Program-made: the position numbers and the translations under genes
NCBI RefSeq assembly: GCF_000430825.1
Contig: NZ_AUMT01000010.1
Coordinates: 123,546 to 187,545, forward strand
Length of the DNA stretch: 64,000 nucleotides
DNA from: Chryseobacterium daeguense DSM 19388
GTDB taxonomy: Bacteria > Bacteroidota > Bacteroidia > Flavobacteriales > Weeksellaceae
Reading direction: 5' to 3'
Notes under the pieces: model-generated
Database searches by the model: none
Told to the model about the DNA's origin: nothing
The model's input: the letters and a program-made list of their open reading frames with translations, nothing else
Part shown: piece by piece, positions 34,625 through 43,727 of the stretch
How positions within the stretch are numbered: the first letter of the stretch is position 1
Layout: each line of letters opens with the position of its first letter

Positions 34625-35866
34625 ATGAAAAGAGTTGTCATTACAGGTCTTGGCGCAGTGACGCCTTTAGGAAATAATGTCGAAGAATTTTGGCAAAACA
34701 GTATCAACGGGGTAAGCGGGGCTAATAAAATAACCCATTTCGATACAGAAAAATTTAAAGTACATTTTGCATGTGAGGTTAAAAATTTTGATCCGAAATT
34801 ACATCTCACCCACAATGAAATTAAAAGAAGCGATCTCTTTTCACAATATGCCATGTATTCTTCCGCGGAAGCGTTAAAAGATTCCGGACTTGAAATAGAA
34901 AACATGGATCCTTTCGATATCGGGGTTATATGGGGAACAGGGCAAGGCGGAATGATCACCTTTGAAAATGAGGTGAATGCTTTCGCAAAAGGAGACGGAA
35001 CTCCGCGATTTAATCCTTTTTTTGTACCCAAATTTATTGCTAACATGGCTTCAGGGATGATTTCCATGAAATATGGGCTCCAGGGCATCAATTACACCAC
35101 AGTTTCAGCCTGTGCTACGGGAAATACGGCATTAATGGATGCTTTCAACTATATCCGTCTCGGAAAAGCAAAAGTAATCATCAGCGGTGGTTCTGAAGCA
35201 GCCATTACTGAAGCTTCCATCGGCGGTTTTTCCAGCATGAAAGCAATGTCTACAAGAAATGACGATTTTTCCACAGCCAGCCGTCCTTATGACGCAGACC
35301 GGGATGGTTTTGTGATGGGAGAAGGCGCAGGATCCTTAATTCTTGAAGAGTATGAGCATGCAAAAGCAAGAGGAGCCAAAATTTACGCAGAATTAGTAGG
35401 AGCAGCCATGACAGCTGATGCGTATCATATGACCGCACCTCATCCGGAAGGAATCGGGGCTATAAAAGCTATGCAATTAGCATTAAATGAAGCAGGAATA
35501 AATGCAGAGGATATAGATTATATCAATCCGCACGCAACTTCTACCCCGCTAGGAGACCTGGTGGAACTAAACGGGATTACAAAACTGTTTAAAGGAAACA
35601 AGAATCTCGACATCAGTGCCACAAAATCTATGACAGGACACTTGTTAGGAGCAGCCGGAGCAGCAGAAGCCATTCTTTCCATCAAAGCAATTGAAAAGGG
35701 AATCATTCCACCAACAATAAACCTTCATACTATTGATGAAAATATCCCGAAAGATATCAATATCGTTTTTGGAGAGGCAAAGGAAAAGAATATCAATTAT
35801 GCCCTGAGTAATGCTTTCGGATTTGGAGGGCATAATGCTACTTTGATTTTTAAGAAGTTTTCTTAA
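34625..35866 (+). CDS. fabF: Beta-ketoacyl-ACP synthase II
   Basis: The 413-residue product condenses acyl-ACP with malonyl-ACP. The Cys-His-His triad is complete: TVSACATGNTALMDA, NPHATSTPLGD, and KSMTGHLLGAAGA; the C-terminal NAFGFGGHNA is also present. It looks like a standard FabF but sits in a TetR-controlled operon with thiolase and thioesterase, so it may be a second, conditional copy rather than the housekeeping one. Confidence 0.92.
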   Translation: MKRVVITGLGAVTPLGNNVEEFWQNSINGVSGANKITHFDTEKFKVHFACEVKNFDPKLHLTHNEIKRSDLFSQYAMYSSAEALKDSGLEIENMDPFDIGVIWGTGQGGMITFENEVNAFAKGDGTPRFNPFFVPKFIANMASGMISMKYGLQGINYTTVSACATGNTALMDAFNYIRLGKAKVIISGGSEAAITEASIGGFSSMKAMSTRNDDFSTASRPYDADRDGFVMGEGAGSLILEEYEHAKARGAKIYAELVGAAMTADAYHMTAPHPEGIGAIKAMQLALNEAGINAEDIDYINPHATSTPLGDLVELNGITKLFKGNKNLDISATKSMTGHLLGAAGAAEAILSIKAIEKGIIPPTINLHTIDENIPKDINIVFGEAKEKNINYALSNAFGFGGHNATLIFKKFS

Positions 35867-35982
35867 TTTTTAATTTAAATCTTTCTCGCAGATTTTGAGA
35901 ATTAAATTATTAAAATCTAAGTAAGAGCTGAGAAATTCTTCCTTCGTCAGAATGACAAAAAGCAGTAGAATTAATACAAATA

Positions 35983-36012
35983 AAAAAGCAGTCAAAAAAA
36001 TGACTGCTTTTT
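35983..36012. terminator. Bidirectional terminator between fabF and the transpeptidase gene
   Basis: A perfect 12-bp stem (AAAAAGCAGTCA with its complement) with an A-rich loop and flanking A and T tracts, just after the minus-strand gene end. Confidence 0.8.
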
Positions 36013-36015
36013 GTG

Positions 36016-36771
36016 TTATGATTTCAACCATTCCGATTGGGAAAGGTAATTCTGGTCCGGATAATAAATGAAAAGAAGATTTCTTCCTTTTATTGTGTTA
36101 ATGATCGGCTGTGTAAGGTCTCTCGGAACAGCAGGGCAACCCCAGCTTCTCCCGATTCTCTTATGCATTGCTGCAAAATCTTCGCTTACATAATCTGCAC
36201 CGTGCATCACGATAGCTCTTTTGTAAGCAGCATCATTAAAACCTTTGTCCATACCCAATAATCTAAGAGAGTACCCGTTTTCCCCGTCATAAGTGGCATC
36301 CGTGATATAAAATCCAAGGCTGCTCTGTAACGAACTTTCCGTGTTAGAAAAATTCGTTGCAAATTCTTCGCCTGTATTTTTACCGTGTGCAACTAATGAG
36401 TTGAATAAAACTTTTCTCTCATTCATATCAATTACCCAAAGTCTTTTTGTATTTGATGACATAGAAAAATCGCATACCGTAAGTAAATGCGAATCCTGAT
36501 TAAGTAAACCTGCCTTCTTTAAGTTTTCATACCCTGTGAGAGCTTTAAAGAAAACATCCTGGTTCAGCTCATGCCCTTGTTCAAATGCAATAGATCTGTA
36601 TAATTCTTCTGATGAAGATACAGTATTTGTGATCTTCTCAGATTTCGTGTTGGCTAATCTTTCAATTTTTTTTGTACTGATTTCATTCTTCGAGACTGCC
36701 TTTTTTGGAGACAGGTAGAATGAAGTAGTTACCATGTAAATGATACCTAATAAGCTATAAAATCCTTTCAT
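36016..36771 (-). CDS. Exported murein L,D-transpeptidase-like (YkuD-related) protein
   Basis: The 251-residue product has an N-terminal hydrophobic segment serving as signal or anchor (SLLGIIYMVTTSFYLSP). The C-terminal catalytic domain contains RAIVMHGADYVSE with the conserved His and the nucleophile in RIGRSWGCPAVPRDL, the YkuD-type SxGC motif. It should cross-link or anchor peptidoglycan in the periplasm. It is monocistronic. Confidence 0.87.
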   Translation of the reverse strand: MKGFYSLLGIIYMVTTSFYLSPKKAVSKNEISTKKIERLANTKSEKITNTVSSSEELYRSIAFEQGHELNQDVFFKALTGYENLKKAGLLNQDSHLLTVCDFSMSSNTKRLWVIDMNERKVLFNSLVAHGKNTGEEFATNFSNTESSLQSSLGFYITDATYDGENGYSLRLLGMDKGFNDAAYKRAIVMHGADYVSEDFAAMHKRIGRSWGCPAVPRDLTQPIINTIKGRNLLFIYYPDQNYLSQSEWLKS

Positions 36772-36801
36772 TCAATATTATGTTAAATCCAATTGAGTAA
36801 G

Positions 36802-36809
36802 CAAATTTA
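36802..36809 (-). promoter_or_regulatory. -7 promoter element for the transpeptidase gene
   Basis: The minus strand reads TAAATTTG, 30 nt before the start codon. Confidence 0.55.
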
Positions 36810-36897
36810 GAAAAACATAAATATTTCGGGGAATAAACTGTATAAGTTTAACGCAATTTAAGAAACTTTAACTTACTGATTTTGTGATTAAAATAGC

Positions 36898-37341
36898 TTA
36901 TTTTTCACGATCCGGAACAAATTCCAAGCTGAGCGAATTCATACAGTAACGCAGTCCGGTGGGCTTTGGGCCGTCATCAAAAACATGTCCCAAATGGGAA
37001 TCACAACGCTGACATAGAACCTCTACCCTGTCCATCCCGTAGGTAAGATCACGCTTGTAGTAGACTCCTTGTTTATCTGCTTCAAAAAAGCTTGGCCATC
37101 CGCAGCTGCTGGAAAATTTTGAATCCGAACGGAACAGGTGATTTCCGCAGACCGCACAATAATATTCGCCCACCTCATCAAATTCATTGTATTTCCCTGT
37201 AAAAGCTCTTTCCGTAGCGGCCTCTCTTGCAATAGCATATACATCCGGAGCCAGGATTCTTTTCCATTCTTCATTAGAAACTTCCAGTTTTGTAGTGTCT
37301 GTTCTGGAATAGTATGGATTGTTTTTTGCTTCGTTTTCCAT
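36898..37341 (-). CDS. msrB: Peptide-methionine (R)-S-oxide reductase
   Basis: The 147-residue product repairs oxidised methionine. It has two CxxC zinc motifs (CAVCGNHLF and CQRCDSHLGHVFDDG), the SSCGWPSFF region and the catalytic Cys in GLRYCMNSLSLEF. There is no signal peptide and no fused MsrA. The 260 bases upstream contain AT-rich DNA without another gene. Confidence 0.95.
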   Translation of the reverse strand: MENEAKNNPYYSRTDTTKLEVSNEEWKRILAPDVYAIAREAATERAFTGKYNEFDEVGEYYCAVCGNHLFRSDSKFSSSCGWPSFFEADKQGVYYKRDLTYGMDRVEVLCQRCDSHLGHVFDDGPKPTGLRYCMNSLSLEFVPDREK

Positions 37342-37591
37342 AGAATTATTTTAAATATTTTGTTTAAAAAATTAAACTACAAAAGGCACAAAAGCTTTTG
37401 ACACTTTAAAACATTTATTTTAAAACGTTTACAGCTTTGAAAACAATAATTCACACAAGAAGAAAATCAAGATTTTCGAAAGCTAATGTGTACTTTTTGT
37501 TGTATAATTTTAACTTTAACTAAATTATGTGTTTAAATTTTTTGTGACTTATATGGTTACAATAAATCATAAGTTTCACAACCAAATTTAC

Positions 37592-37599
37592 TAAATTTG
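37592..37599 (+). promoter_or_regulatory. -7 promoter element for the DUF445 gene
   Basis: TAAATTTG ends 5 nt before the ATG at 37605, another candidate for a nearly leaderless transcript. Confidence 0.5.
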
Positions 37600-37604
37600 A
37601 GAGT

Positions 37605-38849
37605 ATGAATGATGAAGCCAAAAGAAAACAGCTCAAAAAATATAAAGCATTCGCCACCGGATTATTTCTTCTGATGGCTGTTATTTTCGTTATTACAACT
37701 ATTTTACAAAAGTCCCACGATACGCATTGGCTTGGATATGTGCGTGCCTTTTCGGAAGCTGCGATGGTAGGAGCTTTGGCAGACTGGTTTGCGGTTACTG
37801 CATTGTTCCGTCACCCTTTGGGGCTGCCTATTCCCCACACCAACCTCATCGAAAACAGCAAGCAGAGCCTGGGTGATAATCTGGGAAGTTTTGTGGTTAA
37901 TAACTTCCTTTCACCTCAAAATATCCGTCCGTATATCCAAAAATTAAAAATCTCGAATTTCGTTGGAGAATGGCTCGGAAAGGAGAAAAACCAGGAAATT
38001 CTCATTAAAAATCTTTCTGATATTATTCTTGATATTCTCAGTAAGCTTGACGATTCTGAAGTAAGTCATTTCATCAGCAAAAAGGTAACGGAAATGACCG
38101 ATAATATCAAGCTTAATGCTATTCTCGGAAACGGAATCAATTATCTTCTGGATAAAAATGATCATCAGAAAATCATCACCAATCTTTCGGCGCAAATAAA
38201 AAATTATATCCTCGAAAATGATGAAATGATCAAGGACCGCGTAAAAAAAGGAAGCTACACTTTCATACCAGCATTTGTTGATAATAAAATTGCAGATAAA
38301 ATATCAACCGGGCTTTCGGATTTTTTCAGAGAAGTGGAAGAAGATCCGGATCATGAGATCAGGGGTTTGGTGACAAGAAAGATTTATGAGTTTTCCAATG
38401 AATTAAAACAAGATCCTAAATGGGAAAATGAATTTAAAACCATTAAAAAAGATCTCCTTAAAAATGAAAAGCTGAATGAATATTCAAACGACATCTGGAT
38501 TTCCATTAAAAATACGCTTAAAAATGAACTACAGGAAGACGAATCTTCATTAAAAAAATACGTTTCCAAAAACCTGAATGAATTTTCACAAAATCTTAAA
38601 ACAGACGAAAATCTTCAAAATAAAATAGATCACTGGGTCCGTGTGACTGCTTATAAATATATTCTAAAAAATACGCATCAGTTCGGCAGCCTTATAAGCT
38701 CCACCGTAGGAAACTGGCAGGGAAAAGAATTAAGCGAAAAACTGGAGCTGGAAGTAGGAAAAGACCTGCAGTTCATCCGGGTGAACGGAACATTGGTCGG
38801 AGGCTTGGTAGGCTTGATCATTTACACCATCGCACACTTCTTCCTCTAA
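37605..38849 (+). CDS. DUF445 family membrane-anchored protein
   Basis: The 414-residue product has an N-terminal helix (about 16-37), the family phrase GYVRAFSEAAMVGALADWFAVTALFRHPLGLPIPHTNLI, a long helical central part (about 100-370), and a C-terminal helix with GTLVGGLVGLIIYTIAHFF. The same architecture defines DUF445 (YheB/YjiN-like), whose role is not established. It is followed 30 nt later by an unrelated secreted protein. Confidence 0.85.
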   Translation: MNDEAKRKQLKKYKAFATGLFLLMAVIFVITTILQKSHDTHWLGYVRAFSEAAMVGALADWFAVTALFRHPLGLPIPHTNLIENSKQSLGDNLGSFVVNNFLSPQNIRPYIQKLKISNFVGEWLGKEKNQEILIKNLSDIILDILSKLDDSEVSHFISKKVTEMTDNIKLNAILGNGINYLLDKNDHQKIITNLSAQIKNYILENDEMIKDRVKKGSYTFIPAFVDNKIADKISTGLSDFFREVEEDPDHEIRGLVTRKIYEFSNELKQDPKWENEFKTIKKDLLKNEKLNEYSNDIWISIKNTLKNELQEDESSLKKYVSKNLNEFSQNLKTDENLQNKIDHWVRVTAYKYILKNTHQFGSLISSTVGNWQGKELSEKLELEVGKDLQFIRVNGTLVGGLVGLIIYTIAHFFL

Positions 38850-38879
38850 AAACTTTTTACACCAAACTCTAACTAAACC

Positions 38880-39761
38880 ATGAAAAACATTTTAACTCTT
38901 TTATTTTATTTCTGCAGCATTCTCTGTTTCAGCCAAAAAGTGGAACTAAAAAAAATAACCGACTCCTCACAGATTTTTAAAGGAGAAATTGCAGGAAGTC
39001 CCATTACCATACAGCTTAATTACAGTGGAATTATTGATTGTCACCAGTACCAGCATTTTGTGGACGGCTGGTATTATTATGATAAATACAAAAAGAAAAT
39101 CTCTCTTACCGGAGTTTACAACCTTGGAGACCTGTACCTTTTTAATTTTGGGGATCAACAGAAAAAAGCGACAAAAAGCTTCAGACAAAAAATAACCCGC
39201 GACCTCATCGAAAAGTCAGACAGTATCGCAAAAACGTTGAAGGCAAAAGAAATACTGAGCTTTTCCGGGCAGGATTTTGACAAGCCGGTTGCAGGAAATT
39301 TTTATTTAGGAAATAAGACCCATGCGGCAAAATTATTCACAAAAGACACCCGGATTTACCGTTACAATAATTACATTACCATTCCGAACAATAAAAAAAT
39401 CAACACCTATGATTTTATCAATCCGCGTGGCGGAAATGAGCTCATTTCCTATGCTTCCGATAAATATGGCAACAGGGTTTTATTGTATTTTGAAGAAGTG
39501 TCCAATTTCAATTTCTGCGGAATGTGCGGGGCAAGCGACGGCGAAAAAGGTTACCGGGTCATCTATTTTACCAACGACTGGAACTTTAAAAAATATGAAG
39601 ATTTTCTTACAGAAAGCTGTATCGAAAATATTTATGACACTAAAATGACGAAATCAAAAGAGGGTAAGATTTTAAAATTTAATATTCAGAAAACAACGGT
39701 TTCGCCGGCATATACTTTAACAGTGGATGTAAAAAATGCTTCTGTGATAAAGTCAAAATAA
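38880..39761 (+). CDS. Secreted protein of unknown function
   Basis: The 293-residue product has a signal peptide (about 1-18, ending CFSQ). The mature part is beta-rich and rich in aromatic and basic residues, with a Cys pair in FNFCGMCGASDGEKG and another Cys in FLTESCIENIYD. I recognise no family. It lies 30 nt after the DUF445 gene and may be co-transcribed with it. Confidence 0.65.
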   Translation: MKNILTLLFYFCSILCFSQKVELKKITDSSQIFKGEIAGSPITIQLNYSGIIDCHQYQHFVDGWYYYDKYKKKISLTGVYNLGDLYLFNFGDQQKKATKSFRQKITRDLIEKSDSIAKTLKAKEILSFSGQDFDKPVAGNFYLGNKTHAAKLFTKDTRIYRYNNYITIPNNKKINTYDFINPRGGNELISYASDKYGNRVLLYFEEVSNFNFCGMCGASDGEKGYRVIYFTNDWNFKKYEDFLTESCIENIYDTKMTKSKEGKILKFNIQKTTVSPAYTLTVDVKNASVIKSK

Positions 39762-39796
39762 AAAAGAGAGCCCAAATTGACTCTCTAATATTTTAA
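39761..39796. terminator. Bidirectional terminator before pyrD
   Basis: AGAGAG and CTCTCT pair around a 10-nt loop, with an A tract on the left and a T-rich tract on the right. Confidence 0.6.
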
Positions 39797-39809
39797 TTTT
39801 TTAATTTAA

Positions 39810-40847
39810 TTATCTCGGTAATCTGCTTGCTCTTATCAAAAGTTCTTTATTAATATCATTAATCAGTTCCGGGCCTTCATAGATAAATCCGGTGTAAAGC
39901 TGAATCAGACTCGCTCCGGCATCCAGTTTTTCAATCGCATCCTTTGCAGAATGAATACCTCCGACACCGATGATCGGAAAAGCTCTGTCGCTTTTGTCCG
40001 CCAGATATTTGATCATTTTTGTGCTTCTCTCACGAATCGGTTTCCCGCTTAAACCGCCGTTTCCGATTTGTGCTAAAACTTCAGGTGATGTTTTTAAACC
40101 TTCCCTGTTCACAGAAGTGTTTGAAACTACGATACCGTCTATTTTTGTTTCTGAAATCAATTCAATAATTTCATCTAGCTGATTGTTATTAAGATCCGGA
40201 GCAATTTTCAAAAGAATCGGTTTCTGTACAGCTTTTGTCTGATTGATTTTTTTAACTTCTGTAATTAATTCACGAAGATATTCTACGTCTTCCAGTTTCG
40301 CGTGGCTTCCTACATTCGGGCAGCTTACATTCAGAACGAAATAATCTACATAAGGATGAAGACCTTCAAAGCAATCCAAATAATCCTGAGTGTAATTTTC
40401 CGGTGCCGTATCTGTATTTTTCCCGATATTTCCGCCGATAATTATTTTGCCTTTGTTGCCTTTCAGCTTTTCAATGGCAGCTTCAAGTCCATCGTTGTTG
40501 AAACCCATTCTGTTGATAATTCCACCATCTTCAATGAGACGGAATAATCTTTTCTTAGGATTTCCGGCCTGCGCTCTAGGCGTAACCGTACCAATTTCAA
40601 CAAATCCAAAGCCTAAATCTCCCAGTTCATTAAACAAAACCGCATTTTTATCGAAACCTGCCGCTAATCCAACCGGATTTTTAAATTTTAAACCGAAAAC
40701 TTCTCTTTCCAGACGCTTGTCTTCAATAGGTTTTGGAAAAAATAATTTAGTAAGAAATCCGAAATTCTTAAGCACCGAAAAGGTAAAGTGATGAACTTCT
40801 TCGGGATCATATTTGAAAAGAATCGGGCGAATGAGCGATTTGTACAT
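39810..40847 (-). CDS. pyrD: Quinone-dependent dihydroorotate dehydrogenase
   Basis: The 345-residue product oxidises dihydroorotate to orotate in pyrimidine synthesis. N-terminal amphipathic helices (about 1-40) indicate the membrane-associated class 2 enzyme. Visible motifs are [47 protein letters not shown], the catalytic-Ser region [11 protein letters not shown] and the flavin-binding [11 protein letters not shown]. It is monocistronic. Confidence 0.95.
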   Translation of the reverse strand: MYKSLIRPILFKYDPEEVHHFTFSVLKNFGFLTKLFFPKPIEDKRLEREVFGLKFKNPVGLAAGFDKNAVLFNELGDLGFGFVEIGTVTPRAQAGNPKKRLFRLIEDGGIINRMGFNNDGLEAAIEKLKGNKGKIIIGGNIGKNTDTAPENYTQDYLDCFEGLHPYVDYFVLNVSCPNVGSHAKLEDVEYLRELITEVKKINQTKAVQKPILLKIAPDLNNNQLDEIIELISETKIDGIVVSNTSVNREGLKTSPEVLAQIGNGGLSGKPIRERSTKMIKYLADKSDRAFPIIGVGGIHSAKDAIEKLDAGASLIQLYTGFIYEGPELINDINKELLIRASRLPR

Positions 40848-40862
40848 TGAAAAAAAGTTTTA

Positions 40863-40870
40863 CAAAAATA
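40863..40870 (-). promoter_or_regulatory. -7 promoter element for pyrD
   Basis: The minus strand reads TATTTTTG, 15 nt before the pyrD start. The rest of the gap to 41055 is AT-rich with nothing recognisable. Confidence 0.55.
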
Positions 40871-41055
40871 CTCATTTTAAATTTAATGTTTGATTACCAC
40901 ATGATACTTTATGAAAAAAGATATTATAAATGATATCTATAAGATACAAAGCCTACGCTGATTTAATGAAGCTACATCTTGAAGAGCCGTGAAACAAATT
41001 TTTGCCTTTACTTCCTAAATAAACATTGAGCAATAAAATCTTTGCGTTTAAATCA

Positions 41056-41751
41056 TTAAGAATAAGAACTCAGATCCAATTTCAAAATGTTCCCTACTCT
41101 TTTGAACTCTTCATCTATAGTCGCATTTACCGTAATTCTTTCGTTAGAAACAGGATGATTAAAAATCAACTGATGGGCATGAAGTGTCATTTTATTGATA
41201 CCGAATGTTTCCAGCCACAATTTATTCTGTTTATTACAACCATGTTTTCTGCAGCCTAAAATTGGGTGCAAAATATGCTTAAAATGTTTTCTCAGCTGAT
41301 GAAATCTTCCCGTTTCAGGGATGGCTTCCACCAGACAATATCTGGAAGTCTGATGTTTTAAAAAAGGTAAAGCTATTTCTGAAGTCTGCAGACGATGATA
41401 ATAAGTAACTGCATTTTGTCTGATTTCATTTTCATTAATTAAATCATAATCAATGGTTTCCTCTTCCTTCGTCCAGCCACGAAGAATAGCAATATATTTT
41501 TTTTCCACTTCCCTAGTTGCAAATCTCTCACTCATGATCCTAAGCGTTTCTTTATCTAATGTGAAAAGTAAAACTCCCGAAGTTTTTCGGTCTAAACGAT
41601 GCACCGGATACACTTTTTGCCCGATCTGCTTTTTCAACTCCTGAATGGCATAAGTATCGGCTTCGCCGGAGTAAAATGATTTATGAACCAATAATCCGCT
41701 GGGTTTGTTGATAGCAATAAGGCGTTCGTCACGATAAAGAATTTCTAACAT
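41056..41751 (-). CDS. RluA/TruC-type pseudouridine synthase
   Basis: The product, 231 residues from MLEILYRDERLI, isomerises uridine in rRNA or tRNA. The catalytic Asp is in VYPVHRLDRKTSGVLLF, preceded by AINKPSGLLVH and followed by the substrate phrase TGRFHQLRKHFKHI. There is no S4 domain. The longer reading to 41775 is rejected because a promoter element directly precedes the inner ATG. The length and the lack of S4 suggest the TruC/RluA group. Confidence 0.9.
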   Translation of the reverse strand: MLEILYRDERLIAINKPSGLLVHKSFYSGEADTYAIQELKKQIGQKVYPVHRLDRKTSGVLLFTLDKETLRIMSERFATREVEKKYIAILRGWTKEEETIDYDLINENEIRQNAVTYYHRLQTSEIALPFLKHQTSRYCLVEAIPETGRFHQLRKHFKHILHPILGCRKHGCNKQNKLWLETFGINKMTLHAHQLIFNHPVSNERITVNATIDEEFKRVGNILKLDLSSYS

Positions 41752-41755
41752 AGGG

Positions 41756-41763
41756 CAAAAGTA
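41756..41763 (-). promoter_or_regulatory. -7 promoter element for the pseudouridine synthase
   Basis: The minus strand reads TACTTTTG and stops 4 nt before the chosen ATG, consistent with a leaderless transcript. Confidence 0.5.
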
Positions 41764-41780
41764 GATATTTTTCAATTGCT

Positions 41781-41812
41781 AACCTTCAGGGTTTTGAAAA
41801 CCTTGAAGGTTT
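41781..41812. repeat. Palindromic repeat, AACCTTCAGG variant
   Basis: AACCTTCAGGGTTTT faces AAAACCTTGAAGGTT with one mismatch. Its layout resembles the AACGGGTTTT palindrome 30 bases further on. Confidence 0.6.
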
Positions 41813-41841
41813 TAGAAAAAAGTGGTGCTTGTCTGTTAATT

Positions 41842-41874
41842 AAACCTAACGGGTTTTAAAAACCCGTTAGGTTT
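41842..41874. repeat. Short palindromic repeat, AACGGGTTTT family, copy 2
   Basis: Perfect 16-bp arms (AAACCTAACGGGTTTT) around one base; the same core occurs at 2547-2573. Confidence 0.75.
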
Positions 41875-41891
41875 TGTAAAGGTACAACAGT

Positions 41892-42015
41892 CAATAGCCC
41901 TGATTGAGCGGCATGTCTGAGCTCTTTTCTGGGATTTGGGTTTGGGCGGGGGCTCCGCCCCCGCCCAAACCCAAATCCCAGAAAAAGCGAGTAGCGAAAG
42001 CAGGTTCCCGGCTCC
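41892..42015. other. Structured intergenic element with a 61-nt perfect GC-rich palindrome
   Basis: Positions 41925-41953 pair with 41957-41985 without mismatch: a 29-bp stem with a 3-nt loop, the inner part being G/C runs that stand out in this AT-rich genome. Flanking phrases TAGCCCTGATTGAGCGG (left) and GCGAGTAGCGAAAGCAGG with GGCTCC (right) can also pair (AGCC with GGCT, CCTG with CAGG). I recall similar flanks around variable hairpins in other Flavobacteriia. It could be a structured RNA or a mobile repeat. Confidence 0.6.
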
Positions 42016-42073
42016 TAATTCCCATATAAACAAAAACTTCTGCCTTACAGCTTCCAACTTCCCGCTTTTTCAC

Positions 42074-42081
42074 TATTTTTG
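42074..42081 (+). promoter_or_regulatory. -7 promoter element for glyS
   Basis: TATTTTTG matches TAnnTTTG, 20 nt before the glyS start. Confidence 0.6.
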
Positions 42082-42101
42082 CAACTTCAGACGATAAAAA
42101 T

Positions 42102-43643
42102 ATGGCAAAGCAAGAAGATGTTTTCAAGAAAGTGATTTCTCACGCTAAAGAATACGGTTTTATTTTCCCTTCCAGTGAGATCTACGACGGTTTATCCGCT
42201 GTGTATGATTATGGACAGAACGGTGCCGAACTAAAAAATAATATCAAACAATACTGGTGGAAAGCGATGGTACAGCTTAACGAAAATATTGTGGGTATTG
42301 ATTCGGCAATTTTGATGCACCCTACAACATGGAAGGCATCAGGCCACGTAGATGCTTTCAACGATCCACTGATTGATAATAAGGATTCTAAAAAACGTTT
42401 CAGAGCAGATGTTTTGGTGGAAGATTATTGCGCTAAAATTGAAGATAAAGAAAATAAGGAAATCGAAAAGGCGGCGAAAAGATTCGGTGAATCCTTTGAT
42501 AAAGATCAGTTTGTTGCAACGAATCCAAAAGTATTGGAATACAGGGCAAAAAGAGAAGCCATTCTTTCAAGACTGGCAAAATCTCTGGAAAATGAAGATC
42601 TTGCTGATGTAAAAGCTTTAATTGAAGAATTGGAAATTGCTGATCCTGACACGGGTTCTAAAAACTGGACGGAAGTAAGACAGTTCAACCTGATGTTCGG
42701 AACGAAACTGGGTGCTTCTGCAGATTCCGCGATGGATCTTTATTTAAGACCGGAGACAGCGCAGGGTATTTTCGTTAATTTCTTGAATGTACAGAAAACT
42801 TCACGTCACAAGCTTCCTTTCGGTATTGCACAAATCGGAAAAGCATTTAGAAATGAGATTGTTGCAAGACAGTTTATTTTCAGAATGCGTGAATTCGAAC
42901 AAATGGAAATGCAGTTCTTCGTTGCTCCGGGAACGGAACTAGAATTCTACGAACAATGGAAACAAAAGCGTCTGAATTGGCACTTAGCTTTAGGTTTGGG
43001 TGATGAAAACTACAGATTTCATGATCATGAGAAACTGGCCCACTATGCGAATGCTGCGGCAGATATTGAGTTTAATTTCCCCTTCGGATTCAAAGAACTG
43101 GAAGGTATTCATTCAAGGACAGATTTCGATTTAAAAGCTCATGAAGAGTTCTCAGGAAGAAAGCTTCAATTCTTCGACCCGGAAAGAAATGAAAATTATG
43201 TTCCATACGTAGTGGAAACTTCGGTTGGTTTAGACAGATTATTCCTTTCTATTTTCGCTCATTGCTTAAGAGATGAAACTTTGGAAGATGGTTCAGAAAG
43301 AACGGTTTTATCTTTACCACCAGCTTTAGCACCAATCAAAGCTGCAATTCTTCCATTAATGAAAAAAGATGGTTTAGCTGAATATGCAGAACAGATTTTC
43401 AATGATTTGAAGTACGATTTCAACCTATTCTACGAAGAAAAAGATGCAATTGGAAAACGCTACAGAAGACAGGATGCTATCGGGACGCCTTACTGTATCA
43501 CCATAGACCACGATTCTTTGACAAATCACACCGTGACAATAAGAGACAGAGACACCATGCAACAGGAAAGGGTTCCGGTTTCCGAGCTGAGAAGAATCAT
43601 TGACGAAAAAACGAATTTCAGAAATTTACTTTCTAAAATATAG
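42102..43643 (+). CDS. glyS: Glycine-tRNA ligase, dimeric type
   Basis: The 513-residue product is a class II aminoacyl-tRNA synthetase of the alpha2 type. Motif 2 is in IAQIGKAFRNEIVARQFIFRMREFEQMEMQFF, and motif 3 in VVETSVGLDRLFLSIFAHCL. The early YDYGQNGAELKNNIKQYWW and MHPTTWKASGHVDAF are glycyl-specific. The C-terminal anticodon-binding domain ends near 505. It is monocistronic with its own promoter and terminator. Confidence 0.97.
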   Translation: MAKQEDVFKKVISHAKEYGFIFPSSEIYDGLSAVYDYGQNGAELKNNIKQYWWKAMVQLNENIVGIDSAILMHPTTWKASGHVDAFNDPLIDNKDSKKRFRADVLVEDYCAKIEDKENKEIEKAAKRFGESFDKDQFVATNPKVLEYRAKREAILSRLAKSLENEDLADVKALIEELEIADPDTGSKNWTEVRQFNLMFGTKLGASADSAMDLYLRPETAQGIFVNFLNVQKTSRHKLPFGIAQIGKAFRNEIVARQFIFRMREFEQMEMQFFVAPGTELEFYEQWKQKRLNWHLALGLGDENYRFHDHEKLAHYANAAADIEFNFPFGFKELEGIHSRTDFDLKAHEEFSGRKLQFFDPERNENYVPYVVETSVGLDRLFLSIFAHCLRDETLEDGSERTVLSLPPALAPIKAAILPLMKKDGLAEYAEQIFNDLKYDFNLFYEEKDAIGKRYRRQDAIGTPYCITIDHDSLTNHTVTIRDRDTMQQERVPVSELRRIIDEKTNFRNLLSKI

Positions 43644-43647
43644 ATTG

Positions 43648-43676
43648 AAAGCCTTGAGAAATCAGGGCTTTTTTTA
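43648..43676 (+). terminator. Intrinsic terminator of glyS
   Basis: AAAGCCTTGA and TCAGGGCTTT pair with one wobble, followed by a run of T. Confidence 0.75.
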
Positions 43677-43691
43677 TGTTCTTTTTTTGAA

Positions 43692-43699
43692 TAGATTTG
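43692..43699 (+). promoter_or_regulatory. -7 promoter element for the serine hydrolase
   Basis: TAGATTTG matches TAnnTTTG, 28 nt before the start at 43728. Confidence 0.5.
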
Positions 43700-43727
43700 T
43701 TTCTAAACTATTTAATTCAAAATATTT

